From: Archilochus colubris | Taxonomy: Eukaryota; Chordata; Aves; Apodiformes; Trochilidae | NCBI GenBank assembly: GCA_023079485.1 | Contig: CM041085.1 | Location: 90,841,115 to 90,905,114, forward strand | DNA length: 64,000 nt | Direction of reading: 5' to 3' | Shown: positions 14,550 to 27,442 of the stretch, piece by piece | How the letters are laid out: every line of letters begins with the position of its first letter | How positions within the stretch are numbered: position 1 is the first letter of the stretch | Notes under the pieces: generated by a model | Database searches by the model: none | Seen by the model: only the letters and a program-made list of their open reading frames with translations | Told to the model about the DNA's origin: nothing | Program-made: the position numbers and the translations under genes

Positions 14550-14597
14550 TACCCCTAGTACTGATTCTGGTACCCCTAGTACCCCTAGTACCCCTAG
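14550..14597 (+). repeat. Minisatellite, 9-bp unit TACCCCTAG
   Basis: Three exact tandem copies of TACCCCTAG lie at 14571-14597. A fourth copy at 14550-14558 is separated from them by 12 bp. The flanking 'gattctg' also repeats, so a ~21-bp unit was duplicated first and its 9-bp half then expanded. In one frame it reads as repeated Val-Pro-Leu, which is a by-product and not a protein repeat. Confidence 0.9.
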
Positions 14598-15190
14598 TAA
14601 TACTTTGTTTGTATTTAAAATGTTTATTTCAGCGTATGAAACTTGTCAAGAAGTAAATTTGAATAAATAAAATAAATCTTTCTCAATGATATCTTTGGTG
14701 CTGAATCAAATTGATACTTAACTTTTTCTCAGGTAGCAGAATATAAGCATTTATTCCAATCATGTCCCTTTTATCTTCTACACACCTTTTCCCACTGATT
14801 TTAATTTTATTTTTCAGTGGTGAAATAGTGTGTATTTGTTTTGGAAGGGAGTCTTTCCAATGCTATTCTGAGTTTCTTCTAAGAGTTTTTCCCATCTTCC
14901 ATTTTTGGGGAAATACTGGTAAATAATTCAAGTATGATAATTTTCAAATTAGTCTTTTCTTGAATTGGGCTGCATTTAAAATTTTTCTTTAGTTTTTATT
15001 TTTATTATTTTTTAACTCTAAACTTACCAAAGCTCAAAATCATCCCTAATTGCTTATAAACATTGTTAGCCTCACTGCTGCTCCATATGTGTATTTCTGG
15101 TTCTTTATCTCCTGGATGTATCATTTAAAGGCCAGAGCAAATCCTAGTATTGAAAGACTCACTTTCCTCTCCCTAACACAAAATAATGAT

Positions 15191-15213
15191 TTGTTGTTGT
15201 TGTTGTTGTTGTT
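15191..15213 (+). repeat. TTG trinucleotide microsatellite
   Basis: There are seven uninterrupted TTG units, followed by a T run. It is a simple repeat inside the intron. Confidence 0.95.
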
Positions 15214-17373
15214 TTTGAAAGATCTTTTATTAAGAAATACCTGAGCTAGAATGTACATTACATAAATAGTTCACCTGTAGGACAAGAAGGTAATTCTCAT
15301 AAAGGTTGAATCAAATAAGAGAGCATTTGCCAAAAAATACTTTTTCTTTACTAAAGATACATTTTTTACCATGCCTACTTCCCAGCCATTCCATTTGAAC
15401 CATTTGCACTGTGTTGACCTTCTCTGAGCCCTTAAGGGAGGTGGTTAAAATCTGTAATGTGAACCTACAGAAGTGTCAAATACTAACAAGTGTTCTCTGC
15501 CCTGCTGGTGCTGAATGTTGATCCACCTCAGGCACCAAGAAACTGAGAGCTAATCTGTAATTGTTGCCTTTCCTGTTCTCTGGGATGGTGGGTGAGCATG
15601 CTGAAATGGCTTTCCTCCAGCTATTTGACTTCATCTAGGAACTTGCATCTCCCTTATCTTCAGAGTAGCTGGATCCCACCCAGTAGCATACTAATCGATG
15701 TTGCTAACATCTGTCTGATGTGGTTCATTGTATCTATCATCCTGTTCCCAGAAGAAAGATTGTGTACTTAGCCATATGTGTTAAATATAGTAGACTGCAG
15801 GGTATGTGTTCAAATGTACTATTTGCTGTGAGTATATGCTACTGAAGGCAAGTCAGATTGGTGCACTTAAACCTAAAATGGAAGATGATGAGGCTTGTGT
15901 GGACTTCAGATTCTTCGAGAGGCCATTCCCTAGTCTCCAAATGGGATCCTCCCCTCATCCAGGAAAGCTTTGCCTTACTGCAGGCTGAGACAAGTGCCCA
16001 AGAAGGTGAAGGCTGCACCCTGTCCTTCCTTCAGACCCCACCCACCCTCACTAGTGTGTAGGAGATCAGAATAGGCAAATTTACTGTGCTTGACTTGAGG
16101 AGATATCAATGAATGCTTTCTCCTTTTAATTTTTTCTTTAATTTGGAGTTCCAGTAAAGTCCAGTTCACTGCATTATGGTGTTTAATTAGCAGAAATAAT
16201 GAAATATCAAACTAGCTTTGTAATTTGTGTCATTTTCGTACTGTACCAGAGTGATTGTTTATTGGACTTGTCTTATTTCGGAATTGGCCCAAGCTGCTCC
16301 TTCTACCTCAACCAAACTAAATTTCTGATAGCTTCTTGAAAAAATAAATATAGCCTTTGCTGTAATTAATACTTAGTTAAAGATTTTTAAGCCACCTGTT
16401 TCCTATAGAACTTCCCATAACAGGAAAATAATCTTGTGACTAAAAGTGGCTCCCAAAATTTATAGTGAAAAAAGGTTTTTCCAAACAGCATTTCTTGCCA
16501 ACTCTTTTGTCCTGCCATATGAAAAAGAAATAATCACCTGATTATCTATTTATTTATTCTCTGGTTCCTGAGTACTCTTAAGTTCAGAAGCAGCTACAGT
16601 GGATCATAATTGCCCATGGCTCTCTCAGTAGAAGATACAGATGAGATGAACCACCTTCTGAAATTACTTGTGTCTCGAGCTTAGGCAGAGTGAGCATTTG
16701 TCTGAGCATTTTTCTGAGCCCATCAGTTAGGACCCTTAAGTGGGAGGAACCTATGTTTAAAAGTTCATTAACTTGTCACAGAAAAGCATGGCTACATAAA
16801 GACTGGGATGTTCAATGAAGGAAAAGGTGCTTCATATAAGTTATTTATAAAAATCATAACCCATTACTTCCCTCATAAACAAGCACAAACAATGTTTCTT
16901 GTAGGTTTTTTTTTGTGTGTGGGGGGAGTGTGTGACCAGACATTATGATCTTATCACAGTAACATTCTTAGTAATGTTGTACAGTCAATGTATTTTCCCT
17001 GCTATTTCTTCATTTCACCTATGCATATTGATGGAACCATTTATATAACAAATTCCTAGGAAATTATTGTTCTCATTATCATTCCCCAATCTTAAACATA
17101 GATCCCACTGAAGCACTGAGGTTTAGACCATGCATCACAGTTGCACAAAATGCACATTTGCTGTCAATGAATAAGCTGTGTACTTGAATGAGTAACTGAT
17201 TTCTTTACCCTTGCAATGTACAGGTTTTTCTTCATGGTGAGTCTCAATTCTCATTAGGAGGCTGTGTTTTATATAATATAGGGCAAATATAACATGTATA
17301 TATTGATGCACATTGTTTCTACAGCTTGATAACATGCTTTGATTTAAGCTTTGTTGTTCTGATTTTCCCATAG

Positions 17374-17456
17374 GGATATGATGATGGATATGGGGGTGAA
17401 TATGATGATCCAAGCTATGAGGCATATGATAACAGTTATGCCACCCAAACACAAAG
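17374..17456 (+). CDS. KHDRBS2: KHDRBS2 (SLM1) antepenultimate coding exon
   Basis: This 83-bp exon encodes 27 residues, GYDDGYGGEYDDPSYEAYDN followed by SYATQTQ, plus the first two bases of a serine codon. It has a TTTTCCCATAG acceptor and an AG|GTAAGC donor. KHDRBS2 is a nuclear STAR-family RNA-binding protein that recognises U/A-rich motifs and regulates alternative splicing in neurons. This tail segment is the tyrosine-rich domain that Src-family kinases phosphorylate in the family (established for the family, not shown here). Six of the 27 residues are tyrosine. The wording matches KHDRBS2 better than KHDRBS3 or KHDRBS1 as I know them. The exon starts at codon phase 0, so the preceding exon should end on a complete codon. 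A 137-codon antisense frame over this exon is a shadow. Confidence 0.94.
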
Positions 17457-20400
17457 GTAAGCATTTGTAATTTCACATTCATTTTTCCAAGAGGAATAGA
17501 CTTATTTCCTTTCAGCTTTTCATATAAATTTTGTTTTATTTTGCACATTAAATTCTACCAAATCTCACAGTACTCAAAAAAGCTGTCAAAAAGTAAGACT
17601 AATGACAGAGTTTGCATGCAGAAGTATTCAGATGACACAAAAGTGCAAACAGATATACTTTTAAAATTTTTACAAAATAAGCGTTGGTTTTAAAAAAAAC
17701 AAGTGATTGCATAATGTTCCTATATGATGTCCTTTTGATGCTGTTTGCAAAGTTGGTTTTTTTTTCCTTTTCTAATGCAAAGTTAACATGGGCATGTTGT
17801 ATTTATGGCTTTTGCAATGTTTTGGGTAAAGCAGAAGGAAATTTCTTGAACAATAATGATGATGGTGAATACCTGCCACTGGTTGCCATTCACCAGCCAG
17901 GTGAATGCAGTTATGGAATGTAACTGCATGCCTGAAGTAAGGCTGAAACTCTCTGCTGTCAACCAGCTACTTTCTCAGCAACTCTTAAAATTCATATAAG
18001 CAACCAAGTTCGGAAAATTTATTTTATATCCTTACTGTGTATGATAACTGGGGAAATTATATTCACATCTAATAGGACTCCTGTCACTAAAATGAGGCAA
18101 CAAAAACGATCGCTTTTCATCTATGTACTCATAAGCCACACACGCTCAGGTATTAATTCCACAGTTGGTCCATGTTTAGTAAACACAGAATGACATGAGT
18201 CAATGAAAGAGTGCTTCAGCCAATTATGCAGAAAATGCTCTTGTGGGTTGCTAAGAGTAGATTAAGATTGTGGAAAGGCAGATGAAATTTTAACAAGAAA
18301 AGACATCGATTTTAACTGAGTTACTGTGATTCTCACTGGGCAAGAAAGCAATGTAGACATACAGAGTTTTGCCTTCCAAACACCAGAGGACCTTGAATTT
18401 GCTTTGTGTTTAACCATCTTCTTTGTTGAATGCTTTGCTGTTGAAAATGCCTGTTGGTATTATTTTCAGCTCCAGAATTGATATAGTAAGAGGCATTTGT
18501 GCTGATAAAAAGATACTTTTTAACTATTTTTATAACCAGCGAAGTATATTGAAAAGGATGTATCCCAGCTAAACATAAAGCCCCCATCAAGTATACTTTA
18601 ACAACATTTAAGTAATTAAACATTTGGATCTGTACCATCACATCACTGTGTAGTGATATTCTGGTTATCAAATACAGTCCAACTTTTTTGAAAAGAATTC
18701 AGCCCATCATTTGCCACAGTAGTGAGTTTTCATTGGAAATTATTATTATTGCTGTAACATTATATCATTTGAATTAACCTGCAATGTCTTTGCATGTTGA
18801 CATCCCAGGAAACTAAGTGACAAGTATATCACCTTTATGAGGACAGTATTATAATCAAGATAGAAGTGCTGGTAATAATTTGACTCAAGAGTTAGATAAT
18901 TTTGGCAATTAGCTGTTAAATTTAGTATTCAGATATGCTTTGTACTAACATAAGCTACCCCCAGGATACCTAATCTATTTAAAATATGCAGTATGTGTCC
19001 CTTTTTTAATACATGGCAGGACACACAGTCATACTTGTTGACTGTCTCTGAAGGCAACAGCTAGGCTATTGATTCCAAAAAATACACTTTCACAATAACA
19101 CACTACTCATTTCAAAGATGTCAAGAACAAATGAACCATTAGATATGCAGTCTGGATTTCTGTACCTCATCGGCCTTCATAGAAATGCCTCTGTACTGAG
19201 CCAAAATATTACAGTACAATCAAATAGCATAACCAAAATGTTTGCTTAGGTGTATAGGTGAAAAAAGAGATCTTGGTTATTACTATACTCCAGTCACAAA
19301 AGCAAGACATACCACGTACACACCCAAAAAAGAACATAAGTTGGATTAGTTCAGAGTATTTATTCCTCTCAGTGTGTGATTTACATTAAAAATATTAACA
19401 AAAGCATGAAAGTTTGTGCTCAGAGAGGAAAAAATCATTTTACTGCCCTCTGCAGGGACTGACTGAAATTCTGAAGCAGGAGACAAGAAAAAGTTGTAGT
19501 CAGTGTCTTAATGCAGAGCTCCAAGATTCATGTTAAGGGCAGAATTTCCACTTGCTTTTTATGGCTCATTAAGGAATGAAGAGTTCTTAAAACTCTTTTC
19601 TGGCTGTCTCACCACGCATGTTGATCAAGCTTTACTCTCATCATTGCTTCACATTGAACAGTGTGTTGGGAGGAAGATGAGAGGGGGATGGGTAAAGATG
19701 TGATGGGAAACTGTGTTGATCCTGCATTAGAGCAGAGCACAGGCTAAGTCGTTGCCTTGCTCCCCTACTCACCCACTACACAGGGCAAAGATACTGCTTG
19801 GGTAGCCTCCTACCTGTAGCCAGGGTAGCCACCATCCCTGTTACATACACTGTTATATTTCAGATTTTTTATCTACTTTCCATTTGCTCAACAGAGGCTT
19901 TCTGACCACATAGATTCCTTTTGGTGGCCTTAGTTCTCATTGCACAAGAGGTCTGACTTAGACTTCTTTATAAATTAGGCTGTGCCAACAGAAGAGAAAT
20001 TGAGCATGGTGTCAACACACCTGCCACTATGCTACACCACAAGATAATGATTTAGTAGAAGCTCCACAAATACCCAGTCCCAGGAACATCCTAATGCAAA
20101 GGTAGACAAACACTGTCCTTCTGTGCAAAATTATCTAAAGGTTTGTACTAAAGGTCAGGGATAGCATTGCAGTCTCAGAAATATATTTTCCATGGGTTTT
20201 TCTCTAATGAACTCTTCCACTGCAACCATTCCAGACAAAAAGCTCTGTTCTTCATAACAGCAGTCTGTTTTTAGACTGAAAATAGGGGGATGGGGTCTCT
20301 TGTGGAAGAGACCATGACAGAGTCTCTGGATCAGACTGGAATGAAACTCATAATAAGTCTGCAAGGCTGAATGAGCAAAGGGGCACTTTGAACTGGACAC

Positions 20401-23400
20401 AATAACCAACCTGGTAAGTCTCACCTCTATCTTTTTATATTTGGTGAGACTTATTTTAGGAAGCAGAGAGTGATGAGTTATGACACTTATTGCTACTGTC
20501 TATATTGCATGATGTATGTCTTCCTTTAACTGACAGAAACTGTATTTCTAAAGCTACTTTTTTTTCATTGTCACCTTCCTGTCCCATAATGATGACCCAG
20601 AACAAAAATGGAATTGCATGACAAAGATTTAATTGAGGAACTATCTGCCTTTCCCAAATGTGTCTCTAATCATTATTTACAATATTACAGATTTAGCATG
20701 GACATTTAGAAACATTGTTCATTTCATAAATTTGCTCATACTGATTTCAAAATACAGTTTTTAATGTAATTAAAATGAAAGCTTTGTCCAGTGCCAAAGA
20801 GAACGAATGAGGAGACAACCATTTCAGTGGGCATCGGAAGACATCAGATTTGACATACTTCCCATAGGCAATGTTTCACTCCACTTTGAATTTCTTCAGA
20901 AAACCTCTTTTTCCTCTCCCTTCCATGCAATTTGAGGATGGCTTACAGTGATGATAAATACCTCTGCCTGCCCAGACACACCAAGAGATTTTCAATAGTT
21001 GTTAAATTTATAATGCTACTCCCCAGGCATTTGGCAGTCAGGCAGAGATCACTCAAGCCCTTCCTGCCAGCTAGATTTACCTCCTGAACCTCTAGTCTGA
21101 CAACTTTGGTAAAAACAGAAAACCTAGACATGCTATTCAGAAATACCAATCCCATTCTGAATATGGTTGCTATGCCTGGTCCTCACCATTGCCTGTTCAC
21201 GTGTCAATGGAAAGTTGCAGAAGAGAGGTAAGGGAAAGATTTAGCTTGATGTTCTCAAAATATCAGTGTCTCTTCTCATCAACTGGTTAATGTCTTTGCT
21301 TGGTACTTAAAAGCATGTAAGAATATTCTGATTGTCTAACGTTATAATTAAACCAAATTACTGTCACTGCAGTTTACTCCAACTCACCCCTCACCTGTCA
21401 GCCATTACATCTCATGCTGCCCAATTTCCATTGCTCAGGTAGATATCATTCTTGTGCAGACCTTTAAAACATACACTTTTTGATGATTCTTAGCAGTTCA
21501 AGCACTCTGATCTCTCGAGGGCTACTTACCTTCATGTGCTATGGGAACATGTGATGGCAACCATTCTTCCTTTCCATTCCTACTGCAATATTGATTTACA
21601 GAAATAAATATGGTATTAACAGGGCAACAATAAATCCTATTAAACAAAACTCAAAAATGGTAGAAGTATCAATTCCCAAATCAGCTGTAACACAGTTGAT
21701 GTAGGATAATCCTATTAGTTTTCAAAATTTAATGCACATTTTTACTTTCTCAGCAGGAACTTTTAAGTCTGTTGAACCACCAGAACTGTCCAGGGTTCAT
21801 GAGCTGTATCACCAATAGAAAAGGGTGAACTCTTTTGTGAAAGGGAAAATATCTGCCTCTTACTCAGAGGTCAGTAGGGACTGTATCAGACTGTACCACA
21901 CGCAACGTGTGGTCACACTCCTCAGCCCAGACCAAAAGTATAATTTTGCAGAAGTGAACCCATTGCTGATGAATCAGCTGAGAACCCCGTTGGCCAGCAG
22001 AGCCATATTTGCTTTGCTGCCACATCTGTGGTCATGTCCACTGAACTTTGTGTTTCTAACAGCACCTGCAGTTTCATTTAAAGGGTACCATGTCTCTCAA
22101 CCAAAGGATATAATATAGAAACCTGGGACTGATGGGGTGGTCATAGAACAAATAAGGAAGGGTATGTTCTATTAAATCCATCTGTGTATAACCTATCCAA
22201 CCATATGTGCTGTAAACAATGGTGCCTGACAGGAAAAAGCAAAGAAATTAAATGATTGTCCATTGAAGTTTAAAATCTGGGTTCGATGTAATTTTCCTGT
22301 TCTGCAGTGCCTGGCATGAACAGTCACACATCAGTCAGTTCTGATTTTTGTGAACAGGTAGCTGGCATATTGGCAATGTCTTCCAGGGCTTGTTTGTTGC
22401 CTTGTCTGGCTTTTGTTCTGTCTGGCTTTTGTTAAAATCATAGTTCAGCTGCAAAATGAGATGCTGAGTAGGTGCTTACTAAAGAAAGAAGAGTGATTGC
22501 CATCCTGGGCTCTAAATAGACACAAATACCTGAAAATCTGTAACATGCTGAAAAGAAAAATAAATGTCAGTGAAAAAGACATCTGGAAATAGTGCAAATC
22601 ACTACTATTATAGGTGCCATCCCACAGTGACACAGGCCTTCTCATGATATATCTTCATCTGTGTTATGACTGCAAGATGACATGGGTAAAATTTCTCTTG
22701 CCTTCCTGGATGCAACTCCACTAATGATAGCAACCCAGGTTTAGGGCATTGAAGCAATTCTCAGCAAAATATTTACCATTACTCTTGCAAATATTTTATG
22801 TAACACTATAGGAAACAGTCTCTAGACACTCATTCCATGCTGGTATGCGGATCATTCTGGGACAATGATTTCTTCTTTGTCTGTCAAATGCACACTGCAA
22901 ACCCATCCTACATCCGATATGCAAACAACTAAACTTCTCTTTCTGATGCAGATAGCTCATGCCATCTCTGAGCTTCCTCTAAGAAGTTAATGGTAATACA
23001 GACTCTAAATCTTAACATAAATATGGTTTTAATATGTCTGAAATTAATTTTAAGTTTTTTCATGATCTGGAGACTTACACACATTATGTTAGGTAGCTGC
23101 CAAAATGAAGTTATCTTAGAGGGCTGAAAAAGAGAGGAAGGAAAGCTGCAGTGTCAGTGATTTTCAAGTTGACTGGCATAGCTTTGTTCTAGCAAAATTA
23201 TGTGTAATTCAAATTAATATCTATGGTTCATAACTATAGCTGTGGTATAATGTGAAAATCTGTTTGGCTTCTGTTTCACGATTCTGGTAATGAGAAATGT
23301 AATGAGAAAAACAAGTCACAGGGTATATGTGCTGTGTAAGTCCATATTCCTGCAATGGAATAGTCCCTCTGACCATATAGTAGCAGCAGTGTCCCAGTAG

Positions 23401-24164
23401 CTGTATATTCATAGCAATACCTCTCAATTCAACCTGTAATAAGTTCTGCACTTCTATTTCACATTCATACAATGAATTCTGACCCTTTGAATATCTCAAG
23501 AGCACATTCAACCATTGTGACTGAACAAGATACTGATGTTGAAAGGAAATTTTGTTTATTTTTTTTTCTATTGTTAAGTTCCTGATGTCTACTGTACAGC
23601 TTCTATTTACAGCTCCTTATTCTACAGCATAAGCTGCTACTACAGGGGATTTAGGGATCACTTGCTTATTTCTGATCTGATATGCAGGAAAATAACATGG
23701 ACCACAGTTCATCCTGTGTTACCTGTGTGGCTTATGTTACAATCACTTCAGTGCAGAGACATGCTGTAAAGTGATTTAGAAAGTAAAGCAAAGAATATTT
23801 TATCCAGTTGAATCTCCAGGAATTATTTACATCGGCAGCATGTATTTGCTTGAGCTCCAGTTCATCCTAGTTACCCTTGTTTGACCTCCAGATATCAAGA
23901 CTTTGTATGTATATCTAATTCCAAATATGTCTTCTTCACAATCACAGCACTGCTAGTAAAATAACCCTTTCAGACTAGTACACTTGTGAAGACCACAATA
24001 CAGAGCTCTTTTTGATGGACCCTGTCCAATGGACTATTCTTCTCTCCAAGCTTCTTTTCATTCAGTAAAAACTGCTGGCCCTATATTTCAGTAGCAGAAA
24101 TTTAGTATAAACATTATTAGCTGTTTGTACTAAAACAACAGTAGGGCTGGGAGCAAGGAAAATT

Positions 24165-24188
24165 AAAAAAAAAAAAAAAAAAAAAAAA
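24165..24188 (+). repeat. Poly(A) run, 24 bp
   Basis: There are 24 consecutive A about 100 bp upstream of the solo LTR. No retrogene or SINE body is recognisable upstream, so its origin is unclear. Confidence 0.9.
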
Positions 24189-24291
24189 GGACTACAGTAC
24201 TTAGTATTCCCCATCACTGTAGCTTTAAAAACATTTCAGTAAAGAATTTTGTAGATAAATGATAAATTTCTGTGCTTAGAGGTAGATTCAG

Positions 24292-25111
24292 TGTCACGGT
24301 TTAACACTGGCCCGGCAATTAAACCGAATAACAGACGCTCTCTATTAATATCTCTCTCCTCCTTGATAAAGAAAGGAGAGAGAATAAGGGAGAGAGACTT
24401 ATGGGTTGGAAACTAAACTACACAACTTTAATGAAACAGTAATGATAAATAGGAAAAATTACTAAATATATACAAATATACAGGAAAATGGAAACCACAT
24501 TCCTCCCCCCTTTTCCCCAATAACTCTCACGTCACCACCGAGGCTGCAGGGCAGCCCTGGGAAAGTCCAGGCTGGACTCCTGGAGTCGGCAGCAGTCGGG
24601 AACCGGAGGCAGGAACACACAGATATGGGCTGGCACGGATCAGGACCACAGGCAGACGAACGGACGGGATCCTTCCAGGATGCCGGGTGAAGGAAGGGAA
24701 GAAGGGAAATCAGGAAATCCAGAAGTCTGGAAATCTGGAAATCCGGAAAGATCTGCCTCGGCCCTCGTGATGCCTCAAATTTATACTGAGTGTGACGTAT
24801 ATGGGATGGAATACTCTGTTTGGTCAATTCTGGCATCTATCTTGTCTGTTCCTCCCCAAAGGAGGGCTCAGGTGGGACCTCTTTATCCTCCTGGACAGTA
24901 AAATGTTTTCCTCAGAGCTGAGCAGTGTCCTTGGCTCTGCATACCAGTCTCTAGCAGTAACTATAAACATCAAGTGTTATCAATCCTAGAAGCACACACT
25001 GTCTGAGAAACTTGCTGTTAATTTCAGCAAGTGCAACTACTTACAAGAGACTTGGCTAAAAGCAAAAGTACAAGACAGAAAATCACCTTTATCCTGGCCC
25101 AAACCAGGGCA
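24292..25111 (-). mobile_element. Solo LTR of an ERVL-like endogenous retrovirus
   Basis: An ~820-bp element is bounded by imperfect inverted termini. The + strand starts TGTCACGGTTTAACACTGG and ends CTGGCCCAAACCAGGGCA, giving the canonical TG...CA ends. It is flanked by direct repeats TTCAG (24287-24291 and 25112-25116), a 5-bp target duplication as expected for the ERVL class. The interior is much more GC-rich than its surroundings. On the minus strand there is a TATAAAT box (24779-24785) and, further on, an ATTAAA possible poly(A) signal (24427-24432), which gives the orientation. No gag, pol or env sequence is present, so this looks like a solo LTR left by recombination between two LTRs. 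The family name and exact class are inferred from duplication length and termini. Confidence 0.85.
24704..24750 (+). repeat. GGAAATC-type short tandem repeat inside the LTR
   Basis: About four to five imperfect 9- to 11-bp units of the form (T/C)(C/A)GGAAATC(C/T) occur in the R/U5-side part of the solo LTR. They are probably part of the LTR family's own structure, and copy number may vary between copies. Confidence 0.7.
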
Positions 25112-25116
25112 TTCAG

Positions 25117-25160
25117 TGATCTAGGTGACATTTTGAGGTCCCTTCTAGCTCTGTTTTCTG
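25117..25160 (+). repeat. Possible CR1 3'-end remnant split by the LTR
   Basis: The text just after the LTR, 'tgatctaggtgacattttgaggtcccttctagctctgtt', resembles an old CR1 3' end ('gatgacct...gaggtcccttctagctct'). The sequence before the LTR ('cttagaggtagattcag') could be the other half. The call depends on this short similarity only. Confidence 0.4.
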
Positions 25161-25867
25161 TTACCTTTTCCCTCTTTTTGTTCATATACAACCAGGTAAA
25201 ATTCAATATAAAAACACAGGATAATCTAATTGGACTAAGAAAACTGTTTTGTTACAAAAATAAAGAAAGTAACCCAATTTACAAACTTCTGCTTGATTGG
25301 TGTGGCTTTTATGGCTGCTAGAAATTCTCTTAGGAGCATTTAAAGTAGATCTGATCTTTCAAGTACAAAAAAATTAAACATATTTTAATTTATTTTTAAT
25401 AGATTGGGATACTGACTTTCATACAATCTTCATGCTGTGTTAAATTGCAGTAAATAATTCTAGTCCTTTCCTTTAGGATAACCTCATAATAAAGATATCA
25501 GATCATAATTTTTTTGTGAATAGCATTTTCATTTAGATACACAAATGTACACAAACTGAAGACTATCACACAATACAGTGCATCACTGGATGAACTTTAT
25601 TTCAGACTTTCTCTTTACTTATGCTGAAAAGGGGAAAATAAAAGGGGCTGGGAAATCTTGAATACAAAAGTATCAAGAGAATTAAGAGTTTCATTAATTC
25701 TACTTGCCACTACAAAGGAAATAAATATCATGGCCAACTAATATGAATCAAAGTATCTTAGATGCTCCTTTTAATTTCAAGTATTGATGTAGCCTTCTTA
25801 CAACAGTGCCAGAGTACATACAGCAATAGTCAGTACATATTACAAGTTTTATCAGTCACAAAATGGT

Positions 25868-26010
25868 TTAGGGACTTAAAAAGCCATTTAGTTCCAACCC
25901 CTCTGCCATGGTCAGAGAGACATCTTTCACTAGAGCAGGTTGCTCAAAGCCTCCTCCAACCTGGCCTTGAACACAACCATGGAGGGGGCATCCACAACTT
26001 CTCCAGATAT
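25868..26010 (-). repeat. CR1 LINE fragment
   Basis: In antisense it shows the typical CR1 series 'agttccaacccctctgccatgg', 'gagacatctttcactagagcagg', 'ttgctcaaagcctcctccaacctggccttgaacac' and 'ggagggggcatccacaacttc'. The copy is truncated at both ends and moderately diverged. The overlapping open frames at 25762 and 25868 belong to it. Confidence 0.9.
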
Positions 26011-27442
26011 CAGTCATCTCATGGGCATCTGTAGTCATCAGAAGAGTAAACAAGTCTGAAAAAAATCAGCCTAAAACCTGCTGTAGATCTCAGAGACAGC
26101 AGCATTCATCTTACTTAAAACTTTTACTGATGTGATAGCTGTCTTGCAGCCACCCAGTTTATTGACTTTGTTCTTTTAAGTGATCTAACAACATTAATCC
26201 ATTAGAATCACTGTAAAGTCTTGAAATCCAAGTTACTGTAATAGAGCTGTACAAAAGAAAATTTTGTGTGTTCCTCAAAGACCTTTGAGTCAAAATTCCT
26301 GGAAGCTTCTACCTGAATGACAGAAATTACTCTTGTACTTCATTTTGTGCTTTGGCTAAATAAGATACTAAGCCTTACTAAAAGCAGAACCTTTTTTAAT
26401 GTGTCTTTTGAAGAAAAACTTCTGAAACAGTATGTGAGAACAGTTACGTGAGAAAACCATTGCCAGTAACAAGTGGTTGTTGTACAGCATATAACTTATG
26501 AACCCTGTTTCTGGATTCTGTTCAGAACTGTAAAGCTTTCTTGCATATTCAGGTAATGGGGAAGCTTACACATTTCCCACAAGATGCTGAACTGATGCTT
26601 ATCAGTTTCCTTACCTTCTGGTAGACATTTGGGTGTGGAGAGAAACCTGATAGAATTCTAGTAAGTTCCTATCTCTTTGCTGTGCCTCCAGTGTGCTTGT
26701 ACCTCTCACTGGTGGGTGTTGTTTAGTTCAAGTGGTGTTGAAATATACCACCCTCCCACCAATTGAATTCCTAGTTACAGTGTGGTGTATGTAACAACAA
26801 TCTTTGCCTTAATTGAATACTGGAAGACTATGGAGCAAATATTCCTGCAAAGTCTGAAAGACATAAAGTCTTGTTGCTTTTGAGAAAGCCAACATCATAT
26901 TCACGTAATCTCTCTCCTAATATCTTGCTGAGGAACTTTAGGAAACATTTGTCAGAATAATATGCTCTGATGGCACTCAGAAGGAAAACAGGTCAATGAT
27001 CTTCTTTATGTGTAGAAAAGTTTGATAAAAGCTTACAGCAATGTTCAGATACATTTATTTAAGCAGCCACTCACTGGTTTTGACTATTTGCTTTGTAAAA
27101 AGTTCCTGCAGACTAGCTGTGGAGAGATCTATAATAAAATGAAGCATTTTTGCTCTTAGTTTAAAAATTATGGCTGGACATTACTGTGAATAATCATTAG
27201 TTTACTCAATAGATTATCACATGCTTAAATCTTTTAGTAATATAATCAGAGGTTCACGCACTTCTATCAAAATTTTGTTGTCTAGTAAAAGATATAGAAA
27301 CAAATATAATCCAAGATGCAGTAGGAAGAGTGGTTACACTGGGGATTTTTTTGTAAAATTGGATATTCATTATTATTATTTTCTTTACTCTGTACTCTCT
27401 CACTTTTAGCCAGTATGCATTGTATTTATAATTTGTCATATT

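Larger units (their letters stand above)
1..17373 (+). other. KHDRBS2: KHDRBS2 intron (3' part), upstream of the antepenultimate exon
   Basis: This AT-rich stretch ends in a polypyrimidine tract and a CATAG acceptor immediately before the first recognisable coding exon. I see no arginine-glycine-rich or KH-domain coding sequence in it, so earlier exons must lie outside the window. It holds CR1 fragments (1391-1990, 2722-2762, 9425-9582, 11338-11880), A and T runs (for example 18 A at 3642), a TACCCCTAG minisatellite at 14550 and a TTG microsatellite at 15191. The remaining open frames, including a 128-codon one at 13873-14259, resemble no protein I know and are treated as chance. Intron status is inferred from the exon that follows. 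Confidence 0.8.

Noticed and set aside
17135..17548. 137-codon minus-strand open frame with a histidine-rich stretch
   Set aside because: It is the antisense of the KHDRBS2 exon at 17374-17456. The histidines are the complement of the Gly/Tyr/Asp codons, and there is no other coding evidence.
20261..20412. Possible exon between CAG/TAG acceptors and a CTG|GTAAGT donor
   Set aside because: Weak acceptor tracts, and in the phase given by the upstream KHDRBS2 exon the version starting at 20275 soon reaches a stop.
21825..22118. 97-codon open frame in the first complete intron
   Set aside because: No recognisable domain, no splice context and no CR1 or retroviral similarity.
24462..24836. 124-codon minus-strand open frame, Pro/Cys/Ser-rich
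   Set aside because: It lies entirely inside the ERVL-like solo LTR; GC-rich LTR DNA is poor in stops.
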